DNA of 64,000 nucleotides from JABJAG01 sp038137215 (GTDB lineage Bacteria; Pseudomonadota; Alphaproteobacteria; UBA6615), in assembly GCA_038137215.1 (NCBI GenBank), contig JAYQBG010000013.1, positions 1-64,000 of the forward strand, read 5' to 3'. How positions within the stretch are numbered: the first letter of the stretch is position 1; every line of letters starts with the position of its first letter. The notes beneath the pieces are model-generated. The model saw only the letters and a list, made by a program, of their open reading frames with translations. It did not search any database and was not told the origin of the DNA. Of the stretch, positions 46,239 through 54,701 are shown piece after piece. The position numbers were made by a program, and so were the translations under genes.

Positions 46239-46931
46239 TCAGGCTGCTGCGGCGTCCTCTGCCTGTTTGTTCAGGGTTTCAAACTCGCTGGGCCAGTGAT
46301 CGGCCAGCCAGCGCAGATAATCCCCCATCTTGACCGGGTCGAGGTGCAGGGACGACTGGATCTTGTCGATCTCGGGCTGCTCTTCCAGGGCGATATCCAG
46401 AGAATCGTTGATCCGGTTGATCATGTTGAACATGCCGCAAAGCATGGTGATCTCAATGATCTCACCCTCGCTGAAATTGGCGCGCAGCCGGCTATAGGCG
46501 TCCTCGTTCTTCTGAGCGGTGTTGCGGGTCATGTTTTCCGCCCACAAGATTGCTGCCTTTTCACGCTCGGTAAACAAATCCGAGGACAGGTAGTCATCCG
46601 ACGACATGGCAATCACCTGGTCGTAGGTGATGCCGGCGGCCTGCCCCAACGAGGTGTTGTGCGCGTAACAGTACTCACATTCGTTCACATGGCTGGTCTT
46701 GATCACCACCATTTCCTTGATCTTGCCGCTGATGCGTGTGCCCGGCCATTCGCGCTGGGCCGCGGCATTGATCGGCAAGAACAGCATCGCCAGGAACGGC
46801 GCGTTGGAAATGCTGCGATAGAAATGCGGGACGCGTCCGAGCAGCGCGGTGACAGCGCCGTAGAATTCTTCGAACTCGCCGTCGATGGATTCCGGCTCGA
46901 TTTTCTGTATGCGTGACTGTTGGCGTGACAC
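46239..46931 (-). CDS. Carboxymuconolactone decarboxylase/AhpD-family protein, second copy
   Basis: The 230-residue helical protein has the motif NECEYCYAHNTSLGQAAG with the CxxC-x2-H redox set. It shows the same general layout as the copy at 35873 (IIEITMLCGMFNMINRINDSLD against a matching segment there). I chose the GTG at 46931 because a GGGAGA site lies 7 bases upstream. An ATG at 46964 is possible. It is followed at once by the damaged pentapeptide gene. Confidence 0.82.
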   Translation of the reverse strand: MSRQQSRIQKIEPESIDGEFEEFYGAVTALLGRVPHFYRSISNAPFLAMLFLPINAAAQREWPGTRISGKIKEMVVIKTSHVNECEYCYAHNTSLGQAAGITYDQVIAMSSDDYLSSDLFTEREKAAILWAENMTRNTAQKNEDAYSRLRANFSEGEIIEITMLCGMFNMINRINDSLDIALEEQPEIDKIQSSLHLDPVKMGDYLRWLADHWPSEFETLNKQAEDAAAA

Positions 46932-47062
46932 GTGTCGTTCTCCCGAATGATTTCTTGGCACCATCCTAGCGGCAGGTCACTTGCAAACAACCGAGATTGT
47001 GAACCGGGATCTCAGCGCGCAAAAACCTTCTGGAGAAGTTCGGTGCTTCGCTTTGCGAGATT

Positions 47063-47782
47063 CTAACGGATCGCCTTCTCCTCCTCTGCCAGATAGAGAA
47101 AGATGCCCTGCAACCCGCGTTCGAGCACGTGATCGGACAGGTCTGCCTTCACATCCGGGACGAAGGGCACATTGCGATAGCGGCTGACCACCGCATCGTA
47201 GGATTGTATTGCCCCGACGTCAGAGAGACTTCGGTCAAAAATCGGGCGTAGCCGCGTCTTCAGCTCCGGCGTCATGGTGCGTTCGAAAAAGCGAATGGCC
47301 GCGTCATCCGGGTCGTTATAGATCTCGCGCACATCGTCCATTGTCATTTGGTCCACGGCATTCCAGAAAACCGCCTTTGCCTCCGGCGCTGCCGCCTCGG
47401 CGGCGCGATTCAACCTGAGTTCGAGATCATCGACCATCCCCGACAGACCGATCCGCGACAGAGTGGACTGCACCATCTTCAGTCTGTCGGGCAGCGGCAC
47501 ATGGATGCGGGGATCTGCATTGTACCCGTTGACCGCACCAACCTGCCCGACAACCGTTTCGACTCCCACCTTCAGCGCCTCGCGCAACCCCGCACCGATC
47601 TGGGAGTCGCTCAAGCCCACAGCGGATGGGGCAGAAGATGATGCCCCGCCCGGGAGCTGACGCAACAAATCGCCACCGCGCTTGAAGAAGTCCGATTGGG
47701 CAGCCGCCGTCTGTGAAACTGCAATTCCGCCGGTGGTTACCAAAAAACGGTGACCACGGGACATCTTGAATTCGGTTCGCAT
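47063..47782 (-). CDS. DUF4197 protein, probably periplasmic
   Basis: The 239-residue protein has a leader-like N-terminus (residues 1-30). The DUF4197 core follows: LSDSQIGAGLREALKVGVETVV, IHVPLPDRLKMVQSTLSRIGL, MDDVREIYNDPDDAAIRFFE and FVPDVKADLSDHVLERGLQGIFLYL. The family is widespread in Gram-negatives and of unknown role. A second start at 47764 (MSRGHRF) is possible. Confidence 0.85.
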   Translation of the reverse strand: MRTEFKMSRGHRFLVTTGGIAVSQTAAAQSDFFKRGGDLLRQLPGGASSSAPSAVGLSDSQIGAGLREALKVGVETVVGQVGAVNGYNADPRIHVPLPDRLKMVQSTLSRIGLSGMVDDLELRLNRAAEAAAPEAKAVFWNAVDQMTMDDVREIYNDPDDAAIRFFERTMTPELKTRLRPIFDRSLSDVGAIQSYDAVVSRYRNVPFVPDVKADLSDHVLERGLQGIFLYLAEEEKAIR

Positions 47783-47904
47783 CGCTTCACTCCTGAATAT
47801 AATTTTCAGAGCCTACATGAGAGATGCGCCGCTGACATCGCCAAGGGTTCCCGGCAAATGGTAGAAGGGCGCATCCGATCCAATTTAGATTGCCCGAAAT
47901 CGCC

Positions 47905-48270
47905 ATGAACCGAGCCGCCCTTCTGATCCTTGCCACCCTGACCGGACTGGGCGGTGCCTATGCCGTCTGGCTCAGCCTTGATGCCGGCGATGCCACCCTT
48001 ACCGAAATCGCTTGGCGCCTCGTATCGGCCGTCATCGCCCTGGGCGCCATGGTGATCACCTGGGAGGCCGCATTCCGGGCGCCCGCCGCACGGGCCCAGC
48101 GTCTGAAGCGGACCGCGCTGACAATCCTGCTGATCGGGGTGATCGGTCTGGGCGCCAATGCGCTGATCGGCGCGCTGGCCAAGACCCCCGACGGGCCCCT
48201 TTTCGTATTGTCCCTGCTTTTGATCCTGCAGGCTTTCCTGACAATCGGATACGCCGGCCGCACCGAGTGA
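47905..48270 (+). CDS. Small integral membrane protein of unknown function
   Basis: About 121 residues with four predicted helices (ALLILATLTGLGGAYAVWLS, LVSAVIALGAMVITW, ALTILLIGVIGLGANAL, LFVLSLLLILQAFLTIGYA). There are no charged catalytic motifs. A TTG start 15 bases earlier is possible. It is 19 bases before the EamA transporter gene and may be co-transcribed with it. Confidence 0.6.
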   Translation: MNRAALLILATLTGLGGAYAVWLSLDAGDATLTEIAWRLVSAVIALGAMVITWEAAFRAPAARAQRLKRTALTILLIGVIGLGANALIGALAKTPDGPLFVLSLLLILQAFLTIGYAGRTE

Positions 48271-48289
48271 ACCAACCCGGGCCACAGAC

Positions 48290-49198
48290 ATGACCGGGAA
48301 CCTGCGCGGCATTCTCTGGATGGCCGCCACGGGCGTCCTCTTCGTCGCGGTGACCGGAATCGTGCGCCATCTCGGCACCGATATGAGCCCGGTCCAGGCG
48401 GCGTTCATTCGCTACCTCTTCGGCCTGATCCTGATGATTCCGGTATTTGCCCGGATGGGCAGCCTGATGCGCGAACCCTCCATCCTCGGGCTGCACGCCG
48501 TCCGGGGCGTGATCCACGGCATCGGTGTGATGCTGTGGTTTTTCGCCATGGCCCGAATCCCCATTGCAGAGGTCACGGCGCTTGGCTTCACGGCACCAAT
48601 TTTCACCACGGTCGGTGCAGCCCTGTTTCTGGGCGAACGACTGCGCCTGTATCGGATCGGGGCCGTGTTGATCGGTTTCGGCGGCGCGCTGGTGGTGCTG
48701 CAACCCGGCTTTCAGGCGATCAATATCGGATCCATCGCCCAGCTCACGGCAGCTCCGCTATTCGCTTGTTCGTTCCTGATCGCCAAGCGGCTGACGAATG
48801 TGGAATCGAGCACGGCCATCGTCGCCTATCTCTCCATCTTCGTGACCCTGACCCTGCTGCCTCCGGCGATTTATCAATGGCGCGAGCCGACCTATGTCGA
48901 GCTGGCCTGGCTGCTGGCGACCGCCATCTGTGCGACGGCCGGTCACTACACCCTGACCCAGGCTTTCCGATCGGCGGACATTACGGTCACCCAGCCGATC
49001 CAGTTTCTCCAGTTGGTCTGGGCGACCATACTGGGCCTGTTGGTCTTCGGCGAAGAGCCGGAAATCTGGACCTGGGTCGGCGGCGGGATGATCGTCGCCA
49101 NNNNNNNNNNNNNNNNNNNNNNNNNNNNNNNNNNNNNNNNNNNNNNNNNNNNNNNNNNNNNNNNCCGGCGGCGCAAGGAAGCCGCGCCGAAGGCCTAG
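48290..49198 (+). CDS. EamA/DMT-family transporter
   Basis: The 302-residue protein has about ten membrane helices in two EamA halves. The first ends at APIFTTVGAALFLGERLRLYRIGAVLIGFGGALV. The second contains TQPIQFLQLVWATILGLLVFGEEPEIWTWVG. The last helix is hidden by a 64-N gap, after which RRRKEAAPKA and a stop follow in frame. Drug/metabolite exporters of this type move small organic molecules. The substrate is unknown. Confidence 0.88.
   Translation: MTGNLRGILWMAATGVLFVAVTGIVRHLGTDMSPVQAAFIRYLFGLILMIPVFARMGSLMREPSILGLHAVRGVIHGIGVMLWFFAMARIPIAEVTALGFTAPIFTTVGAALFLGERLRLYRIGAVLIGFGGALVVLQPGFQAINIGSIAQLTAAPLFACSFLIAKRLTNVESSTAIVAYLSIFVTLTLLPPAIYQWREPTYVELAWLLATAICATAGHYTLTQAFRSADITVTQPIQFLQLVWATILGLLVFGEEPEIWTWVGGGMIVAXXXXXXXXXXXXXXXXXXXXXXRRRKEAAPKA
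49101..49164. other. Assembly gap, 64 N
   Basis: Undetermined bases inside the EamA transporter gene. The frame is kept if the stated length is correct. Confidence 0.99.
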
Positions 49199-49377
49199 TG
49201 GAACACCACGGCCGCAGCCGCCAGAACCAGCATGCCCAGGGCGCACAGACCGACAAGCACCAGCACGAGGGCCAGAACGAAGCCGCTCAAAACCGGTTTC
49301 TGCTCGACAGTGTCCTGTTCTTCCGTTGCCCTGACTTCCTCGCCTGCATGCACCCCTGTCTGCATAACGCAACTCAT
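49195..49377 (-). CDS. Small single-helix membrane protein (60 residues), tentative
   Basis: The frame has a hydrophilic N-terminus (about 30 residues, acidic) followed by one long helix (LSGFVLALVLVLVGLCALGM onward). It ends four bases inside the convergent transporter gene. No strong ribosome-binding site is visible, so it is only a candidate. Confidence 0.35.
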   Translation of the reverse strand: MSCVMQTGVHAGEEVRATEEQDTVEQKPVLSGFVLALVLVLVGLCALGMLVLAAAAVVFH

Positions 49378-49473
49378 GCGTGCACCGCCAGAAGTTCTCG
49401 CCGCACAGAACGGTTCAGCATCCCGTCAGACCCATGTATGCTTGTGCCGAATCAATGACGCGCGGAGCCTGCC

Positions 49474-49785
49474 TTGAATTTCGTCTTCGATGTCGGTTTT
49501 TTTGCCGCAGCATTCGTGCCGACATTTCTCGTCAGCCGGATCGTGTTTCGCCTGTCCAAGCGCTGGGAAGGCCAATGGCAGCGGCTTGTCCCGGCCAATC
49601 TGGCTTCGGGCATAATCTGTATCATTGTCTTTCTGGTGTCCGGCTACTGGTTTGCCGGTGGGTTCGACTTTCCATGGCTCTATGGCGTCGTGAACTTTGC
49701 CGGCGCCCAGGCGATCTGGCTCGCGGTGGACATCTATTCCGACTGGATCAACAAGCGCCTGACAGTTCGTGACGAACACGCCTGA
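49474..49785 (+). CDS. Small membrane protein of unknown function
   Basis: The 103-residue product starts at TTG 49474 with a GGAGCC element just upstream. It has three predicted helices (VGFFAAAFVPTFLVSRIVF, LASGIICIIVFLVSGYWF, LYGVVNFAGAQAIWLAVDIY). No family recognised. It lies 50 bases before the flavin reductase gene. Confidence 0.55.
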   Translation: MNFVFDVGFFAAAFVPTFLVSRIVFRLSKRWEGQWQRLVPANLASGIICIIVFLVSGYWFAGGFDFPWLYGVVNFAGAQAIWLAVDIYSDWINKRLTVRDEHA

Positions 49786-49834
49786 CAGCGCACTGAAACA
49801 CCACCACACGACCAGACCTGACACAGAGGACATA

Positions 49835-50341
49835 ATGGGCAGCGAAGGAACCGGCGCGGGCAACGCGGATATCGATATCGGATCGTTCTGGCAGGCCGTC
49901 GGTGCCAGGGCGGTCGCCGCCACCATTGTCACGGCACGCGGCAGCGCAGGACCTGCAGGCTTTCTGGGCCTGTCGGCGACCCATGTCTGCGCCGCACCGC
50001 CGACCATGCTGGTCTCCATCGATGCCAAGACCTCGGCGCTGAGTGCGATCCGGGATTCAGAGCATTTCGCCATCAACTACCTTCCGCGCGGCACGGAAGA
50101 CGTGGTCGACCTGTTCTCCGGCAAGTCCGAGAAGAAAGGCCGCGACCGGTTCGAGGCAGACCGCTGGGGCTACCTGGCGACGGGCGCGCCTACCTTCAAG
50201 GGCGCGGTCGGGGTGATGGATTGCAAGCTCGAGGAAACCATCGAACGCCACGGGACGATCCTGGCCCTCGGACGGGTGGTGGCCATTGCCGGCGATGCGG
50301 AAGCCGATCCGCTGGTCTATTTCCGCGGCGGCTACCTGTAG
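49835..50341 (+). CDS. Flavin reductase family protein
   Basis: The 168-residue split-barrel protein has the typical ATIVTARGSAGPAGFLGLSA and APPTMLVSIDAKTSALSAI (flavin-binding edge), HFAINYLPRG and ALGRVVAI. Such NAD(P)H:FMN reductases supply reduced flavin to two-component monooxygenases. The convergent neighbour is an LLM monooxygenase, a plausible partner. The start at 49835 follows AGAGGA. The longer upstream frame was rejected. Confidence 0.87.
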   Translation: MGSEGTGAGNADIDIGSFWQAVGARAVAATIVTARGSAGPAGFLGLSATHVCAAPPTMLVSIDAKTSALSAIRDSEHFAINYLPRGTEDVVDLFSGKSEKKGRDRFEADRWGYLATGAPTFKGAVGVMDCKLEETIERHGTILALGRVVAIAGDAEADPLVYFRGGYL

Positions 50342-50359
50342 AGCGTTACTTCCAGAGCG

Positions 50360-51706
50360 TTACTCCGCCGCCTGATCGGCGTTCGCGAAGAAGCGGTTCT
50401 CCGGTCGCGGCAGACCCAGGTTCTCCCGAAGAGTGGACCCTTCGTATTCACGGCGCAGCAAACCGCGGCGCTGGAGTTCGGGCGCGACCCGGTCCACAAA
50501 CAAATCCAGCCCTTCGGGCAGGAAGGGGAACATGATCGTGAAGCCGTCGCTTGCGCGGGTCTCGATCCACTCCTCCATCTCGTCCGCAATGGTTTCGGCC
50601 GTGCCCACCAGCGCGAGACCGGAGTAGCCGCCCATACGCTGGGCAAGTTCGCGCACGGTCAGGTTCTCCTGTCCGGCCAGGCGGATCGCACGTTCGCGCC
50701 CGCTCTTGGAGGCATTGGTATCGGGAATGTCGGGCAGCGGCCCGTCGAGATCGAACTTCGAGGCATCGGTGCCCAGCGAGATCGACAGGGAGGCAATCGC
50801 GCTGTCGAGATGGACCTTCGAATCCAGCAGCGCCCGTTTCTCACGCGCCTCCTCCACCGTATCTCCAACCACGACCAGGCAGGCGGGAAGAATCTTGAGG
50901 TGGTCGGGATTACGCCCGAGCTTTGCCATGCGCCCCTTGACGTCGGCATAGAATTCCCTGCCGTCCTCCAGGGTGCGCTGAGCAGCAAAAATCGCATCGG
51001 CGGTTTCTGCGGCAAGCTGCCGCCCGGCATCCGACCCGCCGGCCTGTACGATCAGCGGCCAGCCCTGGACCGGGCGCGCGATGTGCAATGGGCCGTGGAC
51101 TGAAAAGAACTCACCCTTGTGGTCGAGGGTGTGCAGTTTCTCGGGATCGAAGAAGACGCCGGACTCCACGTCGCGGATGAACGCATCGTCGGCCCAGCTG
51201 TCCCAGAGGCCCGTGACCACGTCATAGAATTCACGCGCCCGCGCATACCGCTCCGCGTGATCGAGGTGTTCATCCAGACCAAAATTCTTCGCCGCATCCG
51301 GATTGGAGGTGGTGACGATGTTCCAGCCCGCACGGCCATCGGAGATATGATCGAGCGAGGCGAACCGCCGCGCAACATGAAATGGCTCATCGAAGGAGGT
51401 GGAGCCGGTGGCAATCAGGCCCAAATGTTCCGTCGCCATGGACAGCGCCGAGAGCAGTGTAAACGGTTCGAAGGACGTCGCCGTTGCGCTCCGCTTGAGG
51501 GCATCCATCGGCATGTTCAGAAGCGCCAGATGATCGGCCATGAAGAAGGCGTCAAAGCGCGCTTCCTCCAAGCGCTGCGCGTACTTCACGATCGCCTTGA
51601 AATTGAAGTTCGCATCAGGCGTGCCGCCCGGATAGCGCCAGGCACCGGTGTGGATGCTGATCGGGCGCATGAACGCCGCAAGATGAAGCTGCCGTGTGTC
51701 GGTCAT
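50360..51706 (-). CDS. LLM-class flavin-dependent monooxygenase (NtaA/DszA/DmoA type)
   Basis: The 448-residue TIM-barrel protein has GAWRYPGGTPDANFNF, FDAFFMADHLAL, RFASLDHISDGRAGWNIVTT (FMN-binding), WPLIVQAGGSDAGRQLA and a C-terminal FPEGL-like FPFLPEGLDLFVDRV. This is the family that oxidises nitrilotriacetate, dibenzothiophene sulfone or dimethyl sulfide using FMNH2. The substrate is unknown. A tet-operator-like palindrome lies about 35 bases upstream, and a large amidase gene is next on the same strand. Confidence 0.92.
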   Translation of the reverse strand: MTDTRQLHLAAFMRPISIHTGAWRYPGGTPDANFNFKAIVKYAQRLEEARFDAFFMADHLALLNMPMDALKRSATATSFEPFTLLSALSMATEHLGLIATGSTSFDEPFHVARRFASLDHISDGRAGWNIVTTSNPDAAKNFGLDEHLDHAERYARAREFYDVVTGLWDSWADDAFIRDVESGVFFDPEKLHTLDHKGEFFSVHGPLHIARPVQGWPLIVQAGGSDAGRQLAAETADAIFAAQRTLEDGREFYADVKGRMAKLGRNPDHLKILPACLVVVGDTVEEAREKRALLDSKVHLDSAIASLSISLGTDASKFDLDGPLPDIPDTNASKSGRERAIRLAGQENLTVRELAQRMGGYSGLALVGTAETIADEMEEWIETRASDGFTIMFPFLPEGLDLFVDRVAPELQRRGLLRREYEGSTLRENLGLPRPENRFFANADQAAE

Positions 51707-51734
51707 TTTGGTCGTGCCCCGATATCTATCCTGT

Positions 51735-51749
51735 CTCTATCAGATAGGG
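51735..51749. promoter_or_regulatory. Near-palindrome before the monooxygenase gene, candidate TetR-type operator
   Basis: CTCTATC-A-GATAGGG has six of seven arm pairs complementary, with perfect core CTATCAGATAG. It lies 29 bases before the monooxygenase start and downstream of the amidase gene end. The sequence is similar in style to TetR-family sites. No TetR gene is in the window. Confidence 0.4.
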
Positions 51750-51791
51750 TGCTCTGGGAGCAGGTCAAAAACCCCTATGCCCGCTCATCCC

Positions 51792-54104
51792 CTAAATGGG
51801 TCCGAAATCCGGCGGCGGGACCCGCCGTCGCGAAGCCGCCTCATAAGCCGAGGCGATCCGCAGCAGCGAATCTTCGGTGCCGGGTTCCGACCGAAAAACC
51901 AGCGAGAACGGCAGACCCGGCGCCTCGATCTGGGTCGCCGTCCGGGACGGCGCGGACACGTATTTCGTGCCGTTATCGCTCAGTTCATAAACCGGATCAT
52001 AGGCCGTGGTGACATAGCCCGCCGGCACCAGCATCTCCGTCAATCCGGCGTTCGGGCCATACAGACTTTCGGGCCGCAAATTGTTCGGCGTGTCGTATTG
52101 CAGCGGCCCACCGATGATTCCCGGCGGCCAGGGGGTGTGCAGGCGCACAAAGGCATCGAGCCTGTTTTCGATCAGCACCATCATATCGACCCGGCGCAGT
52201 AACTCGCGCAGCATGATGCGCTCGTTCACGCCCTGTCGCCCGTCCAGCGCATTGCGCGGGTCAGCGGTCTCTTCCCAGTTCTTGAAGGCCGCACGCTGAT
52301 CGTCGCCCCAGAATTTCGAGCGCGCGTTCAGCGCTTCCCAGTTGTCGAGCGCCTCGTGGAACCCGGCAGCCTTCCAGTCCGCGGCCCGACGCATGAGGTA
52401 CTGGCTGATATGGAAGCGGAAGGTGGTCGCGAGCTGCTGATGCTGGATCGTGGCGATATCGAAATTCGATGGCGGCTCGATCGTGCCTTCCGCCAGACCG
52501 ACGCAATAATCGATGGGGTCCATAGTCCCGCTGCCAAAGGTCTTGCCCGGCTGGAATTCCGTCGGCCGGATCGTGTCCGCAAATTCCCTGAACAAGGGCG
52601 TGCCATCGGCGCGCAGGCGAAACAGAACATCCGGCATGAAGACCGGCAGAAGCTTGGCGAGCGCCCGCCGGAAATCCGGCGTCATCTGTTCAAGCTCGGG
52701 ATCGGGGGTCCAGAGCAGATCGCCCGACTCCACAAGCGTCGCACCCAGCATCCCACCCAGCACGTCCTTGATTTCAACCGTGGCGGCATCGACGATCGGT
52801 TTCTCGGTCAGAGAATCCTTGGGATAGACCATAGATTCCCGAACCACCCCGAGCCGCACGTCCTTCAGCGCACCCTCCCGGACATCGTGAGAGAGATGCG
52901 ACGCATAGGGTGTATCGAGCACCGACGACCGGGGCACGGTCGTGTAGGGATCACGCGGATCGTAATAGCCGTTCTCGGGATCCTTCAGGGCATCGAGAAT
53001 CTTCGCGCAGTCCGGGAGAGACCGCGCATGAATTCCCGACCGGTCGCAATAGATATCCGCGCCAATGGCCCCGCCGTCAAAACCGATCATCGATTTGTGG
53101 GGCAGGATCAGGGCAACCGCATTGTGGTTCGAGGGGCCGCGGCACGAGGCGCGGGTTTCTTCCCCGAGGCTCGCCATCACCAGATTGGTGCTGACCGAGA
53201 GGGCCGAGCCGGAGCTCGACCCCAGCGAGGCCGCCCGGGTGGTGTCGTAGGGGTTGGACGGATTGCCACCCCAGGTCGCGCGCTGATAGCCCAGCGTCGA
53301 GGGCAGCACCTTGTCCGGCGTGTGACGTCCGCCCGGATCGCCAGCACGGCCGTTGTATTCGGTGTTGACCGCCTTGGCGAGGATGATCGCACCCTTCTTG
53401 CGGAGCTGCTCGACCAGCACGTGATCACGCGCCGGAAAATCGTTGTCATAGGCGGCATCCGCACCGCCGGTGGACCGCATGTCCTTGGTGTCGAACGGAT
53501 CCTTGAACGAGAAGGTCACGCCGTACATGGGCATCGCGTCGAGATCGGGATCGCTGCCATATTCCGCATCCAGTTCGGCCGCGCGCTCGAGCGCATCGGG
53601 GAACTGGCGGAACATTTCACAAACCGGCGGCGCACCGGCGGGCAGCGGACCCTCGGAGGGGTGCTTGTCGTATTCACCCCAGCAGGTCACGGAACGCTCG
53701 CCGCGAATATTGAGGGTGGACAAAGCGTTGACCTGACCGGCCCTGGGGATGCCTGCAATCATGCCGAATTGCTGCTCGACGTCCGGTTTGGAAGCCGTCG
53801 CCTCCATCCGTCCGAATTCGAGCGGCGGACCCTTGTACTTGTCGAGATCGGGCAGGATGTCCGACACCGGGATGGTCTCGGTCGGAAATTTCAGGGGCGC
53901 ACCGGCGCGCACAACACCCGGGGCTTCCGGGACGGGCAAACCGTCCTCGGTGACCAGCATACTCGAGACCCCGTTATAGGCGCGGGCCCGGTCGATATAT
54001 TGCTGCACGACCTCCACGAGGGTCGTCTCCCCCGCGCGAATCGCTTCATGCAGGTCATCAATCGACGCCTCCACCACATCGAATGTTCCGGATTCTTTCG
54101 TCAT
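51792..54104 (-). CDS. Amidase signature family protein, unusually long
   Basis: The 770-residue protein has the triad elements of the amidase family. The Lys is in TFSFKDPFDT, the cis-Ser is in SLGSSSGSALSVSTNL, and the nucleophile region is EETRASCRGPSNHN. The usual GGSSGG and TDTGGSIR are altered (SSSGSALS, ETRASCRG). With 770 residues against about 450-500 typical, the excess lies in N-terminal and C-terminal extensions (residues 75-170 and after about 560). Substrate unknown. It is on the same strand as the monooxygenase, 85 bases upstream of it. Confidence 0.88.
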   Translation of the reverse strand: MTKESGTFDVVEASIDDLHEAIRAGETTLVEVVQQYIDRARAYNGVSSMLVTEDGLPVPEAPGVVRAGAPLKFPTETIPVSDILPDLDKYKGPPLEFGRMEATASKPDVEQQFGMIAGIPRAGQVNALSTLNIRGERSVTCWGEYDKHPSEGPLPAGAPPVCEMFRQFPDALERAAELDAEYGSDPDLDAMPMYGVTFSFKDPFDTKDMRSTGGADAAYDNDFPARDHVLVEQLRKKGAIILAKAVNTEYNGRAGDPGGRHTPDKVLPSTLGYQRATWGGNPSNPYDTTRAASLGSSSGSALSVSTNLVMASLGEETRASCRGPSNHNAVALILPHKSMIGFDGGAIGADIYCDRSGIHARSLPDCAKILDALKDPENGYYDPRDPYTTVPRSSVLDTPYASHLSHDVREGALKDVRLGVVRESMVYPKDSLTEKPIVDAATVEIKDVLGGMLGATLVESGDLLWTPDPELEQMTPDFRRALAKLLPVFMPDVLFRLRADGTPLFREFADTIRPTEFQPGKTFGSGTMDPIDYCVGLAEGTIEPPSNFDIATIQHQQLATTFRFHISQYLMRRAADWKAAGFHEALDNWEALNARSKFWGDDQRAAFKNWEETADPRNALDGRQGVNERIMLRELLRRVDMMVLIENRLDAFVRLHTPWPPGIIGGPLQYDTPNNLRPESLYGPNAGLTEMLVPAGYVTTAYDPVYELSDNGTKYVSAPSRTATQIEAPGLPFSLVFRSEPGTEDSLLRIASAYEAASRRRVPPPDFGPI

Positions 54105-54182
54105 GCCAACGCCCTCGGTTGTGTCGGATTTACACTATCGCGATGATGTCTGGGGCGGCCACAAAAATCCAGAGGCAGAGCA

Positions 54183-54590
54183 CTATCGGGGCTGGTCGGC
54201 ATCCAGATCGCCCCGGGTCCGATACAGGTTGCCGAGATTGAACCAGCCATCCAGGAGCTCGGGCTCCAGCGTCAGCGCAGTCCTGTATGCCGCTTCGGCT
54301 TTTGCCAAACGGCCCAGCGCTGCAAGCGCGAGACCGTGATTCACATGATCGATGGCCAATGCGCCCGGTGACTTGAGCACCCGCAGAAAAAGCCGGGCCG
54401 CCTCTGTGTGGTCGCCATCGGCAAATCGCAGAATACCGAGCAACCGGGCCGCATCGACAGCCACCCCGCTCTGGTGCGGAATTTTGCGGAGCAATGATTG
54501 CGCGCCAGCCGAATCCCCCGCATTTGCGCGCGCGTGCGCATCGGCGAGAAGCCGTTCGGGGGACGTGGAAGAACCGGAAGCAGCGGGCAT
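54183..54590 (-). CDS. Short tetratricopeptide-repeat protein, perhaps truncated
   Basis: The 135-residue frame has at least three TPR-like helix pairs. The clearest is NHGLALAALGRLAKAEAAYRTALTLEPELLDGWFNLGNLYRTRG, of which I note the start NHGLALAALGRLAKAEA. The protein stops abruptly after the start of a further repeat. TPR proteins of this sort are normally longer, so a lost C-terminus is likely. No strong ribosome-binding site. Confidence 0.5.
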   Translation of the reverse strand: MPAASGSSTSPERLLADAHARANAGDSAGAQSLLRKIPHQSGVAVDAARLLGILRFADGDHTEAARLFLRVLKSPGALAIDHVNHGLALAALGRLAKAEAAYRTALTLEPELLDGWFNLGNLYRTRGDLDADQPR

Positions 54591-54701
54591 GGATGACGCG
54601 AAGGTGTGAACGACGCGTCACAGTACCGGGATTTACCGGCTCATGCGATCCTCACGAAGCTGCTGTTCTGGAGCGGCCCACCGCTCGATGGACCGACCGT
54701 T

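Noticed and set aside
50340..50364. Direct repeat AGAGCGTTACT twice with 3 bases between
   Set aside because: It spans the gap between convergent genes and is too short to indicate a mobile element or site.
52356..54146. 596-codon frame opposite the amidase gene (also 54885-56066 opposite metY and 57926-59314 opposite the aldehyde dehydrogenase)
   Set aside because: High GC makes long antisense frames common. The true genes have complete family motifs.
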